From contig JANSLP010000315.1 in the NCBI GenBank assembly GCA_029298735.1, positions 1 to 37,415 of the forward strand: a DNA stretch of 37,415 nt. The letters run 5' to 3'. The first letter of the stretch is position 1; the number at the start of each line of letters is the position of its first letter. This DNA is from Ophiostoma sp. CBS 140.51 (taxonomy: Eukaryota > Ascomycota > Sordariomycetes > Ophiostomatales > Ophiostomataceae). The notes below the pieces were generated by a model. That model saw only the letters and a program-made list of their open reading frames with translations, did not search any database and was not told the origin of the DNA. Positions 1 to 10,126 of this stretch are shown here, in pieces. The translations under genes were made by a program, and so were the position numbers.

Positions 1-58
1 TTTGTGGTCATTAGGGTGGTGTGGTCATTAGGGTGGTGAGCACCACCTTAGGTGGTGC
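1..58. repeat. 17-bp tandem repeat followed by a perfect 8-bp hairpin
   Basis: A 17-base unit (gtggtcattagggtggt) occurs twice in a row, at 4-20 and 21-37, with no mismatch. It is followed at 40-58 by a perfect inverted repeat: gcaccacc, a 3-base loop tta, then ggtggtgc. The same letters (ttagg, ggtgg) occur in repeat and hairpin, so the block may be the edge of a longer array cut by the window start. No function can be assigned. Confidence 0.75.
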
Positions 59-3000
59 GAGTCCAACGAGATCCAAATAAGTGGGGCGTGGCACGAGTAC
101 CCGTATCGTCTTCCTTCCTGCCCGTGAGGGTCCTGCTCGGACCTGGCTCTGCGAAAGGATCGAAAGGAGATAAAACAAACCAAAAAGTCAATGTCGTCAT
201 CACTGCAAACAGTCCATCGAACTGTCACATCCACCATCGGCTTTTCCCCACCGCCTTTTTCTTTCTTTCCTTTCTCACCACAGGCTTTATCAGGAACCGT
301 TCCTTCCTTCGCCCGCGTCACGTCCTCCCGTTCCGTTTCCTATTCCTTCGTGCCTTGAGCTCGTTTCTTGGTCTTTCTCCAAGAACGCCCTGCCACGTTT
401 TTTTGTCCTGCATTTGATCTCTCGACATCGGGGACGGTGCCTCGGACGAGCGACGCTTGTCCGGTCATCTTTTTTACACTAACCTTGCACACGCCCCCTC
501 CTTCTGATATCGCCAAAAACTGACAAAAGGCTCGCGACGGTTTCCCGTCCTGGATCACGATCTTCTTCTTTCCTTTTTCCTCTCTTCCCCTCCTCTTCCT
601 CTTCGTTGGATAGTCTCCCCTCAAGTCCTTAATCTCCCTTGCTTGTGTCGTTTCTTAGCTCCCGGTTGACTCTTCTAACCCCTCAAGCATAGAGTATCTG
701 CTTGCTTTGGAGTAAGTCGATAATTTCTACTGTTGTGACTTGTCCCCCTTGTACAAATGCAACTTTATCGAACCGCGCATTCCATCGTTGCCCTTCGAAG
801 TATTACGACGTACTTGAATGGGTTGTTTATTCTCTTGGGTTACCAGTTCATTTTTACACATCTGACGCCAAGATCCAATGCAAAAGCACAGCCGTAGAAC
901 CAAACCAGCCAAACAAGCACTTGAATCGGCCAAGGCTGTGCTCATCCGTTGCCCTACCACGTCCAAGAACCCCCAAGGAGCCCAAGAACAATATGGAAAT
1001 AAGTGCGTCTTGGGAATATCTCTACCTCCTCGGAGACTCTGCCTCTCCTGCCTCTTCACTGCAATATGTGTACAATTTGTAGCAATATGATGCGAGACCC
1101 CATGACATGCGGTTCCCACTCCAACCATCCACTCCTTCTCCTCTTCTTCTCCACCCCTCTTCCCAAAAATAAAGATACGAACCGTTTCCCTTTAGTGTCT
1201 CCCTCCCCTTCCCTTTTCTCTCCGTCTCGTGAGACCTGCGCGCCGCTCGCTGTGCGTCTCTTCCCTTCCGTTGCCCTGTTGTCCCGTTTCCCGGTTCGCT
1301 TTTATTTCTACCATCCAGCCCAGCAAGTTGGGTAGGTGGACCATGTTTGTCGTGCGATAGCACGAGAGATAACACGCCCGTGCGACCCTATGCACAATGC
1401 ACGAGCTGCTGGCACAATCTAAATGGAATTTTGCGACTCTTGATACGTTCGACTTTATTAAGGAAGGGCATTTGTCAAATAACAAAGATCGTATCAAGAG
1501 GCCGTTGAGGGTCTCCGTTCACAAGAGGGGATTGTAACAAATTGATGGAGTAAAGTCGCAGAGCACGTCACGCACGTCTATCCGTAACACAATATCGATC
1601 GCCTTACGAGGGATGACCACCACACAATGTCCTGTTTTACTATCTTTACGATTTGTGAAATGCCCTCGAACTCGGACTTGATGGCCCCATGGATGTTGTG
1701 GGTATGCAAATGAAATAAAAAACCAAACGTACGAATTTATCTCTGGGCACTCTCCACGTTCATTATGCCTGGCACGCCCAATACAGTAATAGGGAAAGAG
1801 GATCCTCCAAGTGCTCCAAATTACGCATGATGACGCCCTGGTTTCTCGTCTCTCTTCTGGTGCAATTTCCCCTCTCTCCAGTCTGTGCGCTATTTTTGGC
1901 AGCAGGCTCGTTTTATGCCATGCTTTTTTGTCTCGTTCCTGCCCCATAATATCCCTAAAGACTGGGTCTGATACGGCCCCTTCTTGTGTCTGTTTTGTGC
2001 CTGTTGCTCACTGCCCCGGATCGCCCTTGCATCCTTTCAGCGCTTCAAGAGTACGCTTGCAATGAGATCGCTTCACTGAAGCTCATATCGCAGCCAGTAT
2101 GTACTTTCAGACGGAGCATGTTCTCCTGCTCTCCCAGTCTCCCTGTTACGTTGTTTACGTTGTGTGGATGCTGTGGGCTCTGGTGGATTCGGGGTCTACG
2201 GAGTACTACCGGTGGACTTCGAGCTCATGTCTCGTCCACCTCAACCGTCTCAAGTCCTGGTAACCACGTAATCGATGCCCATTGTGGGTTTTTGTGAACA
2301 CGGCCCAACGTCGTATTCGCAGCTTTTTTGGACCGTATCGCCTACGCATTCTGACTTGTTTTGCCATGTGTCGCAAGCGCGCGTTTCGTCTGCCAAACAG
2401 AAGCAGTGTCCAAGAGACCCCAAAGACCGAGGAGCTTACCTTCACACGGAGAGGAGTGTACTTTGTCACACTCGGAGTACTGATTCTGCTTCGATACGAC
2501 CTCATCGTATGTCAAACCTTGTTAGCCGTCATCGTTTTCAGACGAGGTGATACAAAAAAAAACCGAAGAAAAGAGTGGAGGAGAGGGGGATGTAGTCGGT
2601 CTGACTCTGGCGTGAACGATGGGGCATTGCTACTTTACTGTACGAGAACAGTTGCAGCACTCGTTACTATGTTACATGATATCTCCGTACTTGTAGGAGA
2701 CAATGTCTCCGTTGAGAAAGTTCTTGACGCAAGCATTTTGTCCTGCCATGTCGACGAATGCCACTGGCGATTCCCAGACAAGGCCGAGCTGCAGGACAGA
2801 TGCGAGACGGGCCGGTGACGGCTAGGATCAAATATAGGAAGAGAAGAAGAGAAGAAGGAAAACAAAACGGCCAACGCACACCGTTTCCGGTGGAGAGAAA
2901 GCTTCTTAGACTGTGTTGTTTTAACCAGATGTCCACCGTTTTGACTCTAATATTCGAAGGTCGTCGTGGTTGAGCAACATTAGTATAGCATGATGCCCTT

Positions 3001-3300
3001 ACATTGGCTTTAGTTTCTTGTCTCGATGTTATCAAAATTGCTATATGATTAGCTTCTTCGTGTGTGAGGCCGAATTTACAGATAACTGTTATGATGGCAG
3101 GAAATAAAGAAACAAAGAGTGTTCGAAAAGAGCTCTCAGCAATCTTTTGTATCATATAAACTTATCTCCTTTGAACACAGAATAAAAAAATGGCAACCGA
3201 AGTGTGAAGATACTTATTTCAGAAAGTGTATTTGAATTATGGTACAGAGAAACATGAAAGAAAAGAGAAAATAAAATATTGACAAAAGAACAAAAAGAAA
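59..3300. other. 3.2-kb stretch with no supportable gene
   Basis: No open frame here has the codon bias, length or recognisable motifs of the genes further right; the longest are about 160-180 codons, several start at non-ATG codons, and all look random. On the + strand, 90-660 and 1120-1320 are strongly pyrimidine-rich, as promoter and leader regions of filamentous fungi often are. That would fit regulatory DNA or an untranslated RNA, but nothing more definite can be read. A short minus-strand frame around 3000-3155 looks slightly protein-like but cannot be built into a gene. Confidence 0.5.
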
Positions 3301-3425
3301 TGATAAGAGTGGGATTCGAACCCACGCCTCTTGCGAGACTAGCATGTTCACGTTGTTCGATTTGAATCCGGAAATTCTCGTCTAGAACCTGAAGCTAGCG
3401 CCTTAGACCGCTCGGCCATCTTACC
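3301..3425 (-). tRNA. tL(CAG): tRNA-Leu (anticodon CAG), intron-containing
   Basis: Read on the minus strand, the acceptor stem GGTAAGA pairs with TCTTATC (one G-T pair) and is followed by discriminator A. The A box (TGGCCGAGCGG) and B box (GGTTCGAATCC) are intact. The anticodon stem CTAGC/GCTAG encloses a loop with anticodon CAG at 3389-3391, reading the Leu codon CTG. The stem halves are separated by a 43-nt intron at 3345-3387, starting one base after the anticodon at the standard eukaryotic position, so tRNA splicing endonuclease is needed. The long variable arm fits class II tRNA-Leu. CCA is not encoded, as expected in eukaryotes. The leucine identity shows that this is not a CUG-Ser clade organism. 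It lies about 220 nt upstream of SAM37 on the opposite strand. Confidence 0.95.
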
Positions 3426-3645
3426 AGTAGCTGTTGATGGGCGAAATTAGCCCATATATGAATTAAGTAGGAAGATGTAATTCTGTCACGTGAAGATAAG
3501 TCGGCTGCGCTTTCTTAATTTTTGCGACACCCCTCCAACCGATAAAGGCAATTGCGAATGTGGACGACCGACGTCAACTGTCAATAGACGGCTAGGTTTT
3601 TCTGTTGGTTTTCTTCACCTTATTCACCACCCATCCACTGACACC
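3426..3645 (+). promoter_or_regulatory. Short divergent promoter between tRNA-Leu and SAM37, with TCACGTGA
   Basis: Only 220 bases separate the tRNA 5' end from the SAM37 start codon. A perfect palindrome TCACGTGA lies at 3486-3493. It is the core site of fungal bHLH regulators of the Cbf1/Pho4 type, but which factor binds here is inference. The leader before the ATG is pyrimidine-rich (ttttcttcaccttattcacc), as is usual for fungal transcripts. Confidence 0.4.
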
Positions 3646-5127
3646 ATGTCCCTCGAGCTACACATCTGGGGCCCGGCCTTTGGTCTGCCGTCGATTGACC
3701 CCGAATGTCTCGCCACCATGGCCTACCTGAGCGTCGCCCTGCCGCGGGGCTCATGGACAAGTTTGGCTGCGAGCCCATCCTCCATTCCTCGTGAGTATTT
3801 TTTCAAAGTGGTTGGGCAAGAAGGAAAACCATGTGAATAGAATGGCTGCTAATGGCTTGCCTCTCCTCTAGACACACTACCTGCTCTGCGCGACAACGAG
3901 TCTAGCCAGTGGGTGGCCGCCGGCTTCGACTCCATCGTGTCTTTTGTCCGGTCAAAAGCGGCCACGGACTCTTCGATCACCGACCTCGATGCTGGCCTGA
4001 CTCTTGCCCAAACAGCCGATGCCACGGCCTACTCTGCCTTTTTGCGCGCCGAGGCCGCTCCTCTCCTCGCTCTGTCCTTCTATGTCTCCTCCGCCAACTG
4101 GGTCGAGACCACCCGCCCTGCCTACAGCCGCATCCTTCCTTTCCCATTGACATGGCTCGAACCACCAGCCATTCGTGCTGCCTACGCATCGGGCGCAGCC
4201 CACCTCGGCTTCTCTAGCCTCGACACCGACAACGATGTCAGTGATGGGGACGGCAATCACAAAGAGTCGTCCCTGGCGGCCGCGCTGCACGCCTTTCCCG
4301 ACCGAATACGAAAATCAGTGCAGCAGCAAAAGGCAGAACCAGCACAGACGGCAACGGAACCCAAGCCAGCAGCCAAGTCGCTCTCTATCGCCGAGGCGGT
4401 GTCGCGCGTCAACACACAGTCGTCATCATCCGAAACGCCCGAGTCAAAGGTGCAGTCCAAGCTCGACGAGGCCGTTCGTGCCTGTCTCTCAGTTCTGGCG
4501 GAGCAAAAGGGCACCAAGCGCACATTAATACGGGCCAGCGGGTCTGACGATACTGCGCCCCTAGTGTCGTCTCTCACCTCCCTTGACTGCCTCGCCTTTG
4601 GCTACCTGGGGCTCATGACCGTGCCGGACGTGCCTCGCACATTTTTACGTGACGCCCTACGGCGGCACCACCACGAATTGGCCGTCTTTATCGCCGACGT
4701 GCGCGCTGTTTGCTTCAGCGACGACAAGTCGGCCGATTCCTCGGCGCAAATCGTGTCCACCAAACCCCGCAGCCCTCGCTATGCCAACCCGTTGTGGTTG
4801 CGCACACTGCACGGCCTGGTGCACAGTGTCCCCGGCCTCAGCGGCGAGTGGATGGTATGGCTGTGGCGGCGAATCCGTGTCGAGGGCGACGACACTGATG
4901 ACAACTCGGACCCTGCTGTCGCTCTCTGGCTGCGCGACATGTCGGCGGCGCGGTGGCAGCGGCTCATTACGGTGTCGGCGACGATGGCCGGGACGGCGCT
5001 GTTTGTTGGTCTGATTCTGGGCTACCGCCGGCTGCCAGCTTTTGGCTCACGCATCGTTGTGTACCGGCGGGCACCGGTCTCGTTTGCGGGCCTTGGTGCA
5101 GCTGGCGCCCTCCTGAGTGTGCTGTAA
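3646..5127 (+). CDS. SAM37: Sam37/Tom37, metaxin-like subunit of the mitochondrial SAM complex
   Basis: Two exons, 3646-3790 and 3872-5127, are joined across an 81-nt intron (GTGAGT...CTCTAG) and give 466 residues. The N-terminus has the metaxin/Tom37 thioredoxin-like signature: LHIWGPAFGLPSIDPECL near residue 5 and, across the splice, TLPALRDNESSQWVAAGFD. A glutathione-transferase-like helical part follows, with a variable Ser/Gln-rich insert around residues 150-200. The C-terminus has a hydrophobic segment at about 413-432 and a second at about 450-466, fitting anchoring in the outer membrane. In yeast, Sam37 caps the Sam50 channel on the cytosolic side and helps release folded beta-barrel proteins. 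The start is the first ATG (context ACACCATGTC); the open frame extends upstream but has no earlier ATG. It converges with GAB1. Confidence 0.9.
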
Positions 5128-5618
5128 GGTTGGATTAGACTGGGCTGGTGGTTCAGTTTTAAGCATTTTCAGGCGTTTATATGTGACGGATCTACGATAC
5201 AGAAAAAAAGGGTAGCACATAGATGATCTTGTGTAATGATATCATGGACGAAATGGGATAGGAAAACTTAGGGAGCAGTAACAGGAAAAGCCGAACATAA
5301 TCTACACTCTTATATTCAATCTCACACGACTACGTAATGGGCTTCGGTGTTCAATTTATGTTTACTTTTTATTCTTCTAAAAATAAGCTATTAAATACGA
5401 AGATGTATTTGTCCCTTTTATAACCAGTACCCGACGAAGGAAATGCGCGCATATAAACAACATAAGAGCAAAACACCGCAGCTATATGTATGCCTAGTGT
5501 ACAGACGCTTTGTAACACAAGTAAAAAAAAAGAGGTCGAAGCCTCTGGCCATCCCCACGCCGTTCTGAGAGCCGACGCCTCTCTCGTCTCAACATTGTCA
5601 GTCACCACTTGATGCAAA
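5128..5618. other. Convergent 3' intergenic region SAM37/GAB1
   Basis: This 491-nt AT-rich gap holds the 3' ends of two convergent genes. A/T-rich stretches that could direct 3' end formation occur on both strands (for example ttctaaaaataagctattaa near 5374-5393, and the run of A at about 5523-5531). No ORF or RNA gene is seen. Confidence 0.5.
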
Positions 5619-6969
5619 TTAAATCTGCCGGATCTCCTTGCCAATCATCTCCGGCCGCTCCACCTCCCACTCGTCCCGCAGCACCGCAAACGTCAGGTCT
5701 GACACCAGCAGGCTCTGGCCCAAGCTCCACACCAGCGTAATGGCATAGAAGAAGTTGGCATTGCCGCTGCCGGCGTAGATCCACAGGTGGTAGAATGCCG
5801 GGCCCAGGAACGTGGCGTACATTATTGTGGCCGCCACGACAAACGTGTACCGCATGAGAGGGAACACGTGGCGGAACAGCGGTACAAGTGCCAGGAACAA
5901 TGACGTGTCGCCGATGCTGGGATACGGCTTGAAGATGGCAAAGATGCCCGTCAACAGCGTCAGCACGACGAGCGGCTGGCGGCGGATGCGGATAGACAGG
6001 CCGCCGACGTAGCTAGACAGGTGCAGCCAGAAGACGGCAACAAAGAATGCGCGGAAGGAGTCGAACATTTCAATGAAAAAGTACCACCAGAGGCCGACGT
6101 TGGGCGTGAGGTCCGAGAGCGTGAGCTGGACGCCGTAGGTCGACCGCAAAAACTCCCAGGAGCCGCCGGTGAGGATAAAGGACATGTTGAGAAGGACGAC
6201 GAGGCACACCGCCACGAAAAAGACGTTAACGGTGGAGAAGGCAAGGAGCGGTTTTGCCAGGTTCTTGCGGTGGTCATAGGCCAGCAAAATGAGGGGTGGT
6301 AGCAGGAGCAGCGGGTACATGGAGAGGTAGGCGGCAAAGGAGAGCGAGACCATAGCGCCGAGGGGTGCGCCGGCAATGGCCTTGCTGATGGCATGGAGGA
6401 TGGCGCAGGTCGAGAATACGCTTGTGGAACGGCCGATACAGGTCGCGATCGTGAAAGGGTTAAATAGGTAGCTGAGAAAGTATAGATTGTGGTTAGTCAA
6501 ACCCAATGGATTGAACAGTAGGTGGGGGACTGGGGGGTTGAACATACACGGCCGCAACTACAAAGCCGCCCCAGCGTTTTTCGCGCCGTGGGGACTTGAA
6601 CAGGGCCGAAGCACCAGCCTCGCCCGAGTCGGCAATGCGCAGAAGAGCATCGGCGCTCAACAGATCGACAGCAATGTAGAGCAGGTAGGTGAAGACGGGC
6701 AGGCTAGCGGGCGGAAGCAGCGAGAAAAGTGGCAGCAGAAGCGGTGCCTGATGGTAGATACCGCCGTCGTAGGGCGAGACATTGTGGTTGTACAGGAACA
6801 GGCCCTCCTGCAGGCGCTTGAAGCTGGTGACAGGTGTCGAGATCTCGACGCGTCCGGTCAGCAAATCGGGGAGACCCGGGAAGACGGTGAAGAGCGCGAG
6901 GCGCACGGCGGCCGCGGCCGCGTACAGTGCCGCCGTCCTCCCGAGGGTTATGGTGCGTCCGCCATTCAT
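5619..6969 (-). CDS. GAB1: GPI transamidase subunit PIG-U/Gab1 (Cdc91 family)
   Basis: Exon 1 is 6548-6969 and exon 2 is 5619-6471; the 76-nt intron (GTATGT...TCTCAG) interrupts a valine codon. The 424-residue product is close to yeast Gab1 and human PIG-U in length. It is polytopic: hydrophobic segments run from residue 10 to near the C-terminus. Family-like stretches are SPYDGGIYHQAPLLLPLF early, LFNPFTIATCIGRST just after the splice, MSFILTGGSWEFLRSTYG in the middle, and FKPYPSIGDTSLFLALVPLF later. PIG-U is an ER-membrane subunit of the GPI transamidase (with Gpi8, Gaa1, Gpi16 and Gpi17), which replaces the C-terminal peptide of precursors with a GPI anchor. It does not carry the Cys protease site. 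The start ATG at 6969 faces NOP7, with a 577-nt shared upstream region. Confidence 0.92.
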
Positions 6970-7546
6970 TGCCCTGCCGAATGGTTGTGGTGGGAGGGAG
7001 CAATGGGGTTGAGGTGGACTGTCGTGGCAATAAGGTTAGGGGAGAGGAAGGTTCGTGATGATGGTCATTTACGGATAGAGGTGCTGGCCTTTAGGGGGGG
7101 AGGTGCGCTGCACGGAGTTGTCCTCAAGACGCGCCGCGCGCTAATTGGACAAAGCTCGTGTCCAACTTACAGAGCTGTGAGGCAGCCAGGGGAAAGAGGG
7201 GCCTAAAGGGGCCTAAAGGAGGCCTGGTGGGTCTGTGGCGTCTCCTGTGGCTTAAAATTAAAGCGATCCAAGGCGGTGAGCGTAGGTGGTGAAAAAGTCT
7301 CTGCGGCAGGAGGCTGGCGGCCAGAAAGAGTGGCAGAAAAAAAATTTGGTCGGCCATTGGAAAAAAAAGTTTACGACGGGGGAAAGTGCTATCGGCCACC
7401 GCTTTGGAGGCATCACAGCGAAAACCCTTCTTCTGTCCTACTTGCACGATCACCACTTTTGTAATCGACCAACCGACACAAACAACCCTAACAACTCCGT
7501 TTTCAACATCTCCCTCCCTTTATCCTTCGACTTCTTCAAAGACGAA
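6970..7546. promoter_or_regulatory. Divergent promoter region GAB1/NOP7
   Basis: A 577-nt intergenic region between divergently transcribed genes. A near-tandem repeat of gcctaaagg lies at about 7201-7220. A run of eight A followed by TTT at 7337-7347 contains AAAAATTT (7340-7347), similar to the RRPE element found upstream of fungal ribosome-biogenesis genes. It sits about 200 nt before the NOP7 ATG. The 90 nt before that ATG are pyrimidine- and A-rich, as expected of a leader. Confidence 0.45.
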
Positions 7547-9652
7547 ATGGCACGCCCCAAGAGAAAGGGCGAGGTCGGCGCCGCACGCAACTATGTCACC
7601 CGCAACCAGGCGGTCCGCAAGCTGCAGCTGAGTCTGCCCGATTTCCGCAAGCTGTGCATCTGGAAGGGTATCTACCCGCGCGAGCCGCGCAGCAAGAAGA
7701 AGGTTTCCAAGTCGTCGACGGCATCCACGACCTTCTACTATGCCAAGGACATCCAGTACCTGCTGCACGAGCCGCTGGTCAACCGGTTCCGTGAGCAAAA
7801 GGCCCTCGAGAAGAAGATTTCGCGTGCGCTCGGCCGCGGCGATGTGACAGATGCCAAGCGCTTCGAGAAGAACGCTGCTCGCCCCGAGAAGACAGGACGG
7901 CCCCGCTACACGCTGGACCACGTCATCCGCGAGCGCTACCCGACGTTTGTCGACTCCCTGCGCGACCTCGACGACTGCCTGTCGATGCTTTTCCTGTTTG
8001 CCAACCTGCCCTCGACGTCGTCTGTGCCGGCGAAGATGATTGCCCGCTGCGAGCGTTTGTGTCACGAGTTCCAGCACTACCTGATTGTCTCGCACAGCCT
8101 ACGCAAGTCGTTCTTGTCCATCAAGGGCGTCTACTTCCAGGCCAATATCCAGGGCGAGACTGTCACGTGGTTAGTGCCGTACAAGTTTAACCAGCGCGTT
8201 GTCGGCGATATTGACTTCCGCATCATGGGCACCTTTGTCGAGTTCTACATGACCCTACTAGGCTTTGTCAACTTCCGTCTGTACACCGCTGTCGGCCTCA
8301 AGTACCCGCCCAAGTTCGACCAGACCAAGGACGACGGTGCTGGTGAGCTGGGCGCCTTCACACTCGAGGATGTGGCCGCCGTCAACGGCGGGGCCAAGGC
8401 GGCTGCCGATGCCGAGGCTGAGCGTGGCCCCGACCCCAAGGTGCAGGCCGAGGTCAACAAGCTGGTCCAGGAGCTCAAGGACGAGGAGGCCGGCCGGGTG
8501 GAGGATGTGACGGACGCTGCCGTCGAGGGCACCGAGGAGCAACCTTCTGACGCCATTGACAAGTTCGAGCCCGCGGCCCAGGGCGGTGATGTCCTGCCCC
8601 AGCCTTCGTACAGCTCCAGCAACCCGCGCCAGCTCTTCTCCAAGTGCACCATCTACCTGTCGCGTGAGACGCCGCGTGGCTCGCTCGAGTTCTTGCTGCG
8701 GGCGTTTGGCTGCAAGCGTGTGGGCTGGGATGCAGTGCTGGGCGAGGGCGCCTATACGACCAACGAGAACGACCCCAACATTACGCACCAGATTGTGGAC
8801 CGGCCGCTGGTGCAGGTCACCACGAGCGACGACAACGAGGACAAGGAGGACAACCAGACTGCCCAAAAGCTGGCCGCCAACCGCCGCGTTGCTGGCCGCA
8901 TCTACGTGCAGCCGCAGTGGGTGTGGGACAGTGTCAACGCTGAGGAGCTTCTGCCGGCGGACGTGTACGCACCGGGCGCACAGCTGCCGCCGCACTTGAG
9001 CCCCTTCGTGAAGAGCGTGCAGGGCCAGTACGACCCGTCGCTGCCGCTGGACCAGCAGCAGACCGAAATGGAGGCTTTGGAGTCGGATGCCGAGGAGGAG
9101 GAGGAGGAAGACGAGGACGAGGACGAGGAGGCGGTTGCCAAGGCGGTCGAGAAGGTCAAGCAGGCCAAGGCTGCCAAGAAGGTTGCGGCAACACAAGAGT
9201 CGGACGATGACAGTGACCACGGCATGGACGTGGCCGGCACCGACGAGTCGGACGAGGAGGACGAGGAGGAGGAAACCACAACGGCCAAGAAGCCCTCCCA
9301 GTCTGTCGGTGCACCCGAGGATGCCGACGAGGACGACGAGGAAGAGGCTGACAGTGCACTTCAGCGCCAGCTGGAGCTCGAGGCCGAGCTGTCTGGCAAG
9401 CCCATCCGCAACGGCAAGGCACCGCTGGACGCTCGCGCCAAGGCCAAGGCCAACGCGCGCAAGGCTCTGGCACGCGACGCCAAGCAGAAGGAGGACGAGC
9501 TGGAGCGTGCCAAGGGTATGCTGCCCAAGAAGAAGCGGCGGCTGTACGAGCAGATGGTGTACACCAACACCAAGCGTAGCGCCGAGGACGAGAAGCTGCG
9601 GGCCAAGCGGCGGAAGCTGGAGCGCAAGAACGCCCAGGCCGGCCAGGCATAG
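7547..9652 (+). CDS. NOP7: Pescadillo homolog Nop7, PeBoW complex ribosome-biogenesis factor
   Basis: An intronless 701-residue protein. The N-terminal pescadillo domain (about residues 8-290) opens with RNYVTRNQAVRKLQLSLPDF and continues through CIWKGIYPREPRSKKKVSK and FYMTLLGFVNFRLYTAVGLK. A BRCT domain spans about 360-470, starting at LFSKCTIYLSRETPRGSLEF and ending with the conserved VQPQWVWDSVNAEELLP. The tail (about 510-701) has long Glu/Asp runs near 515-530 and 560-600, then a Lys/Arg-rich helical end suited to a nucleolar protein. Pescadillo joins Erb1/Bop1 and Ytm1/Wdr12 in the nucleolar PeBoW complex, needed for 27S pre-rRNA processing and 60S assembly. It is longer than yeast Nop7 (605 residues), mainly in the acidic linkers. 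The start is the first in-frame ATG (GACGAAATGG) and gives the expected family N-terminus, although the frame is open about 87 codons further upstream without an ATG. Confidence 0.96.
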   Translation: MARPKRKGEVGAARNYVTRNQAVRKLQLSLPDFRKLCIWKGIYPREPRSKKKVSKSSTASTTFYYAKDIQYLLHEPLVNRFREQKALEKKISRALGRGDVTDAKRFEKNAARPEKTGRPRYTLDHVIRERYPTFVDSLRDLDDCLSMLFLFANLPSTSSVPAKMIARCERLCHEFQHYLIVSHSLRKSFLSIKGVYFQANIQGETVTWLVPYKFNQRVVGDIDFRIMGTFVEFYMTLLGFVNFRLYTAVGLKYPPKFDQTKDDGAGELGAFTLEDVAAVNGGAKAAADAEAERGPDPKVQAEVNKLVQELKDEEAGRVEDVTDAAVEGTEEQPSDAIDKFEPAAQGGDVLPQPSYSSSNPRQLFSKCTIYLSRETPRGSLEFLLRAFGCKRVGWDAVLGEGAYTTNENDPNITHQIVDRPLVQVTTSDDNEDKEDNQTAQKLAANRRVAGRIYVQPQWVWDSVNAEELLPADVYAPGAQLPPHLSPFVKSVQGQYDPSLPLDQQQTEMEALESDAEEEEEEDEDEDEEAVAKAVEKVKQAKAAKKVAATQESDDDSDHGMDVAGTDESDEEDEEEETTTAKKPSQSVGAPEDADEDDEEEADSALQRQLELEAELSGKPIRNGKAPLDARAKAKANARKALARDAKQKEDELERAKGMLPKKKRRLYEQMVYTNTKRSAEDEKLRAKRRKLERKNAQAGQA

Positions 9653-10126
9653 GGTGGCAGATTGGCGAGGCGCTGTTGATGTTTGTTTTTATAGAAAAAG
9701 TTGCTACTGTTTGTTTCTTGCTTCGCATTTTGCATTCCCGATTTTACTTTATCATTTTGCATTTGTTTTTATTTTTCGTATCTTCTACACTTGTTACTAC
9801 ATTAGGTTAAGAAAGGGCGTCTATAGTTTGTATTTACGAATCCTGTAACTCACGTATCAATCACTGTACCATTCTACAAAATTAAACAGTACAGTGAAAT
9901 ATAAAAAAAGACGAGGGTGAATGTCAAGTATTATGAGTAGTCGCTTGATCCGTATGTTTGTGAGTGAACGGGAAGTGAAGGAAGTCGTCGTTGACGCTCT
10001 TACTGAAAGGGGCAATATGTGTGAGGCTCGAAGTGCCCCACTTAAATTTTCATCACGTCAACAAGCTCACTTTCAACTTCATTCACAACACGCACTCTTC
10101 AACGTATCGACGCACCACACAACGCC
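9653..10126 (+). promoter_or_regulatory. NOP7 3' region and RRN9 promoter with RRPE-like site
   Basis: 474 nt between two genes on the same strand. The first 250 nt are T-rich and probably hold the NOP7 3' end. At 10044-10052, 75 nt before the RRN9 ATG, lies AAATTTTCA. Its complement TGAAAATTT matches the core of the RRPE motif known upstream of ribosome-biogenesis genes in ascomycetes. Its function here is inference. Confidence 0.4.

Noticed and set aside
2282..2818. 178-codon + strand frame
   Set aside because: Starts at TTG, has random composition and no splice or family signal.
2667..3155. 162-codon minus-strand frame starting MIQKIAESSFRTLF
   Set aside because: The first 50 residues look slightly protein-like and end near a GTAAGG, but no convincing downstream exon or family match could be built.
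6487..7206. 239-codon + strand frame across GAB1 exon 1
   Set aside because: Crosses the GAB1 exon and promoter on the opposite strand and has no recognisable content.
8258..9220. 320-codon frame antisense to NOP7
   Set aside because: Shadow of the pescadillo gene; leucine/valine-rich composition arises from the complement of acidic codons.
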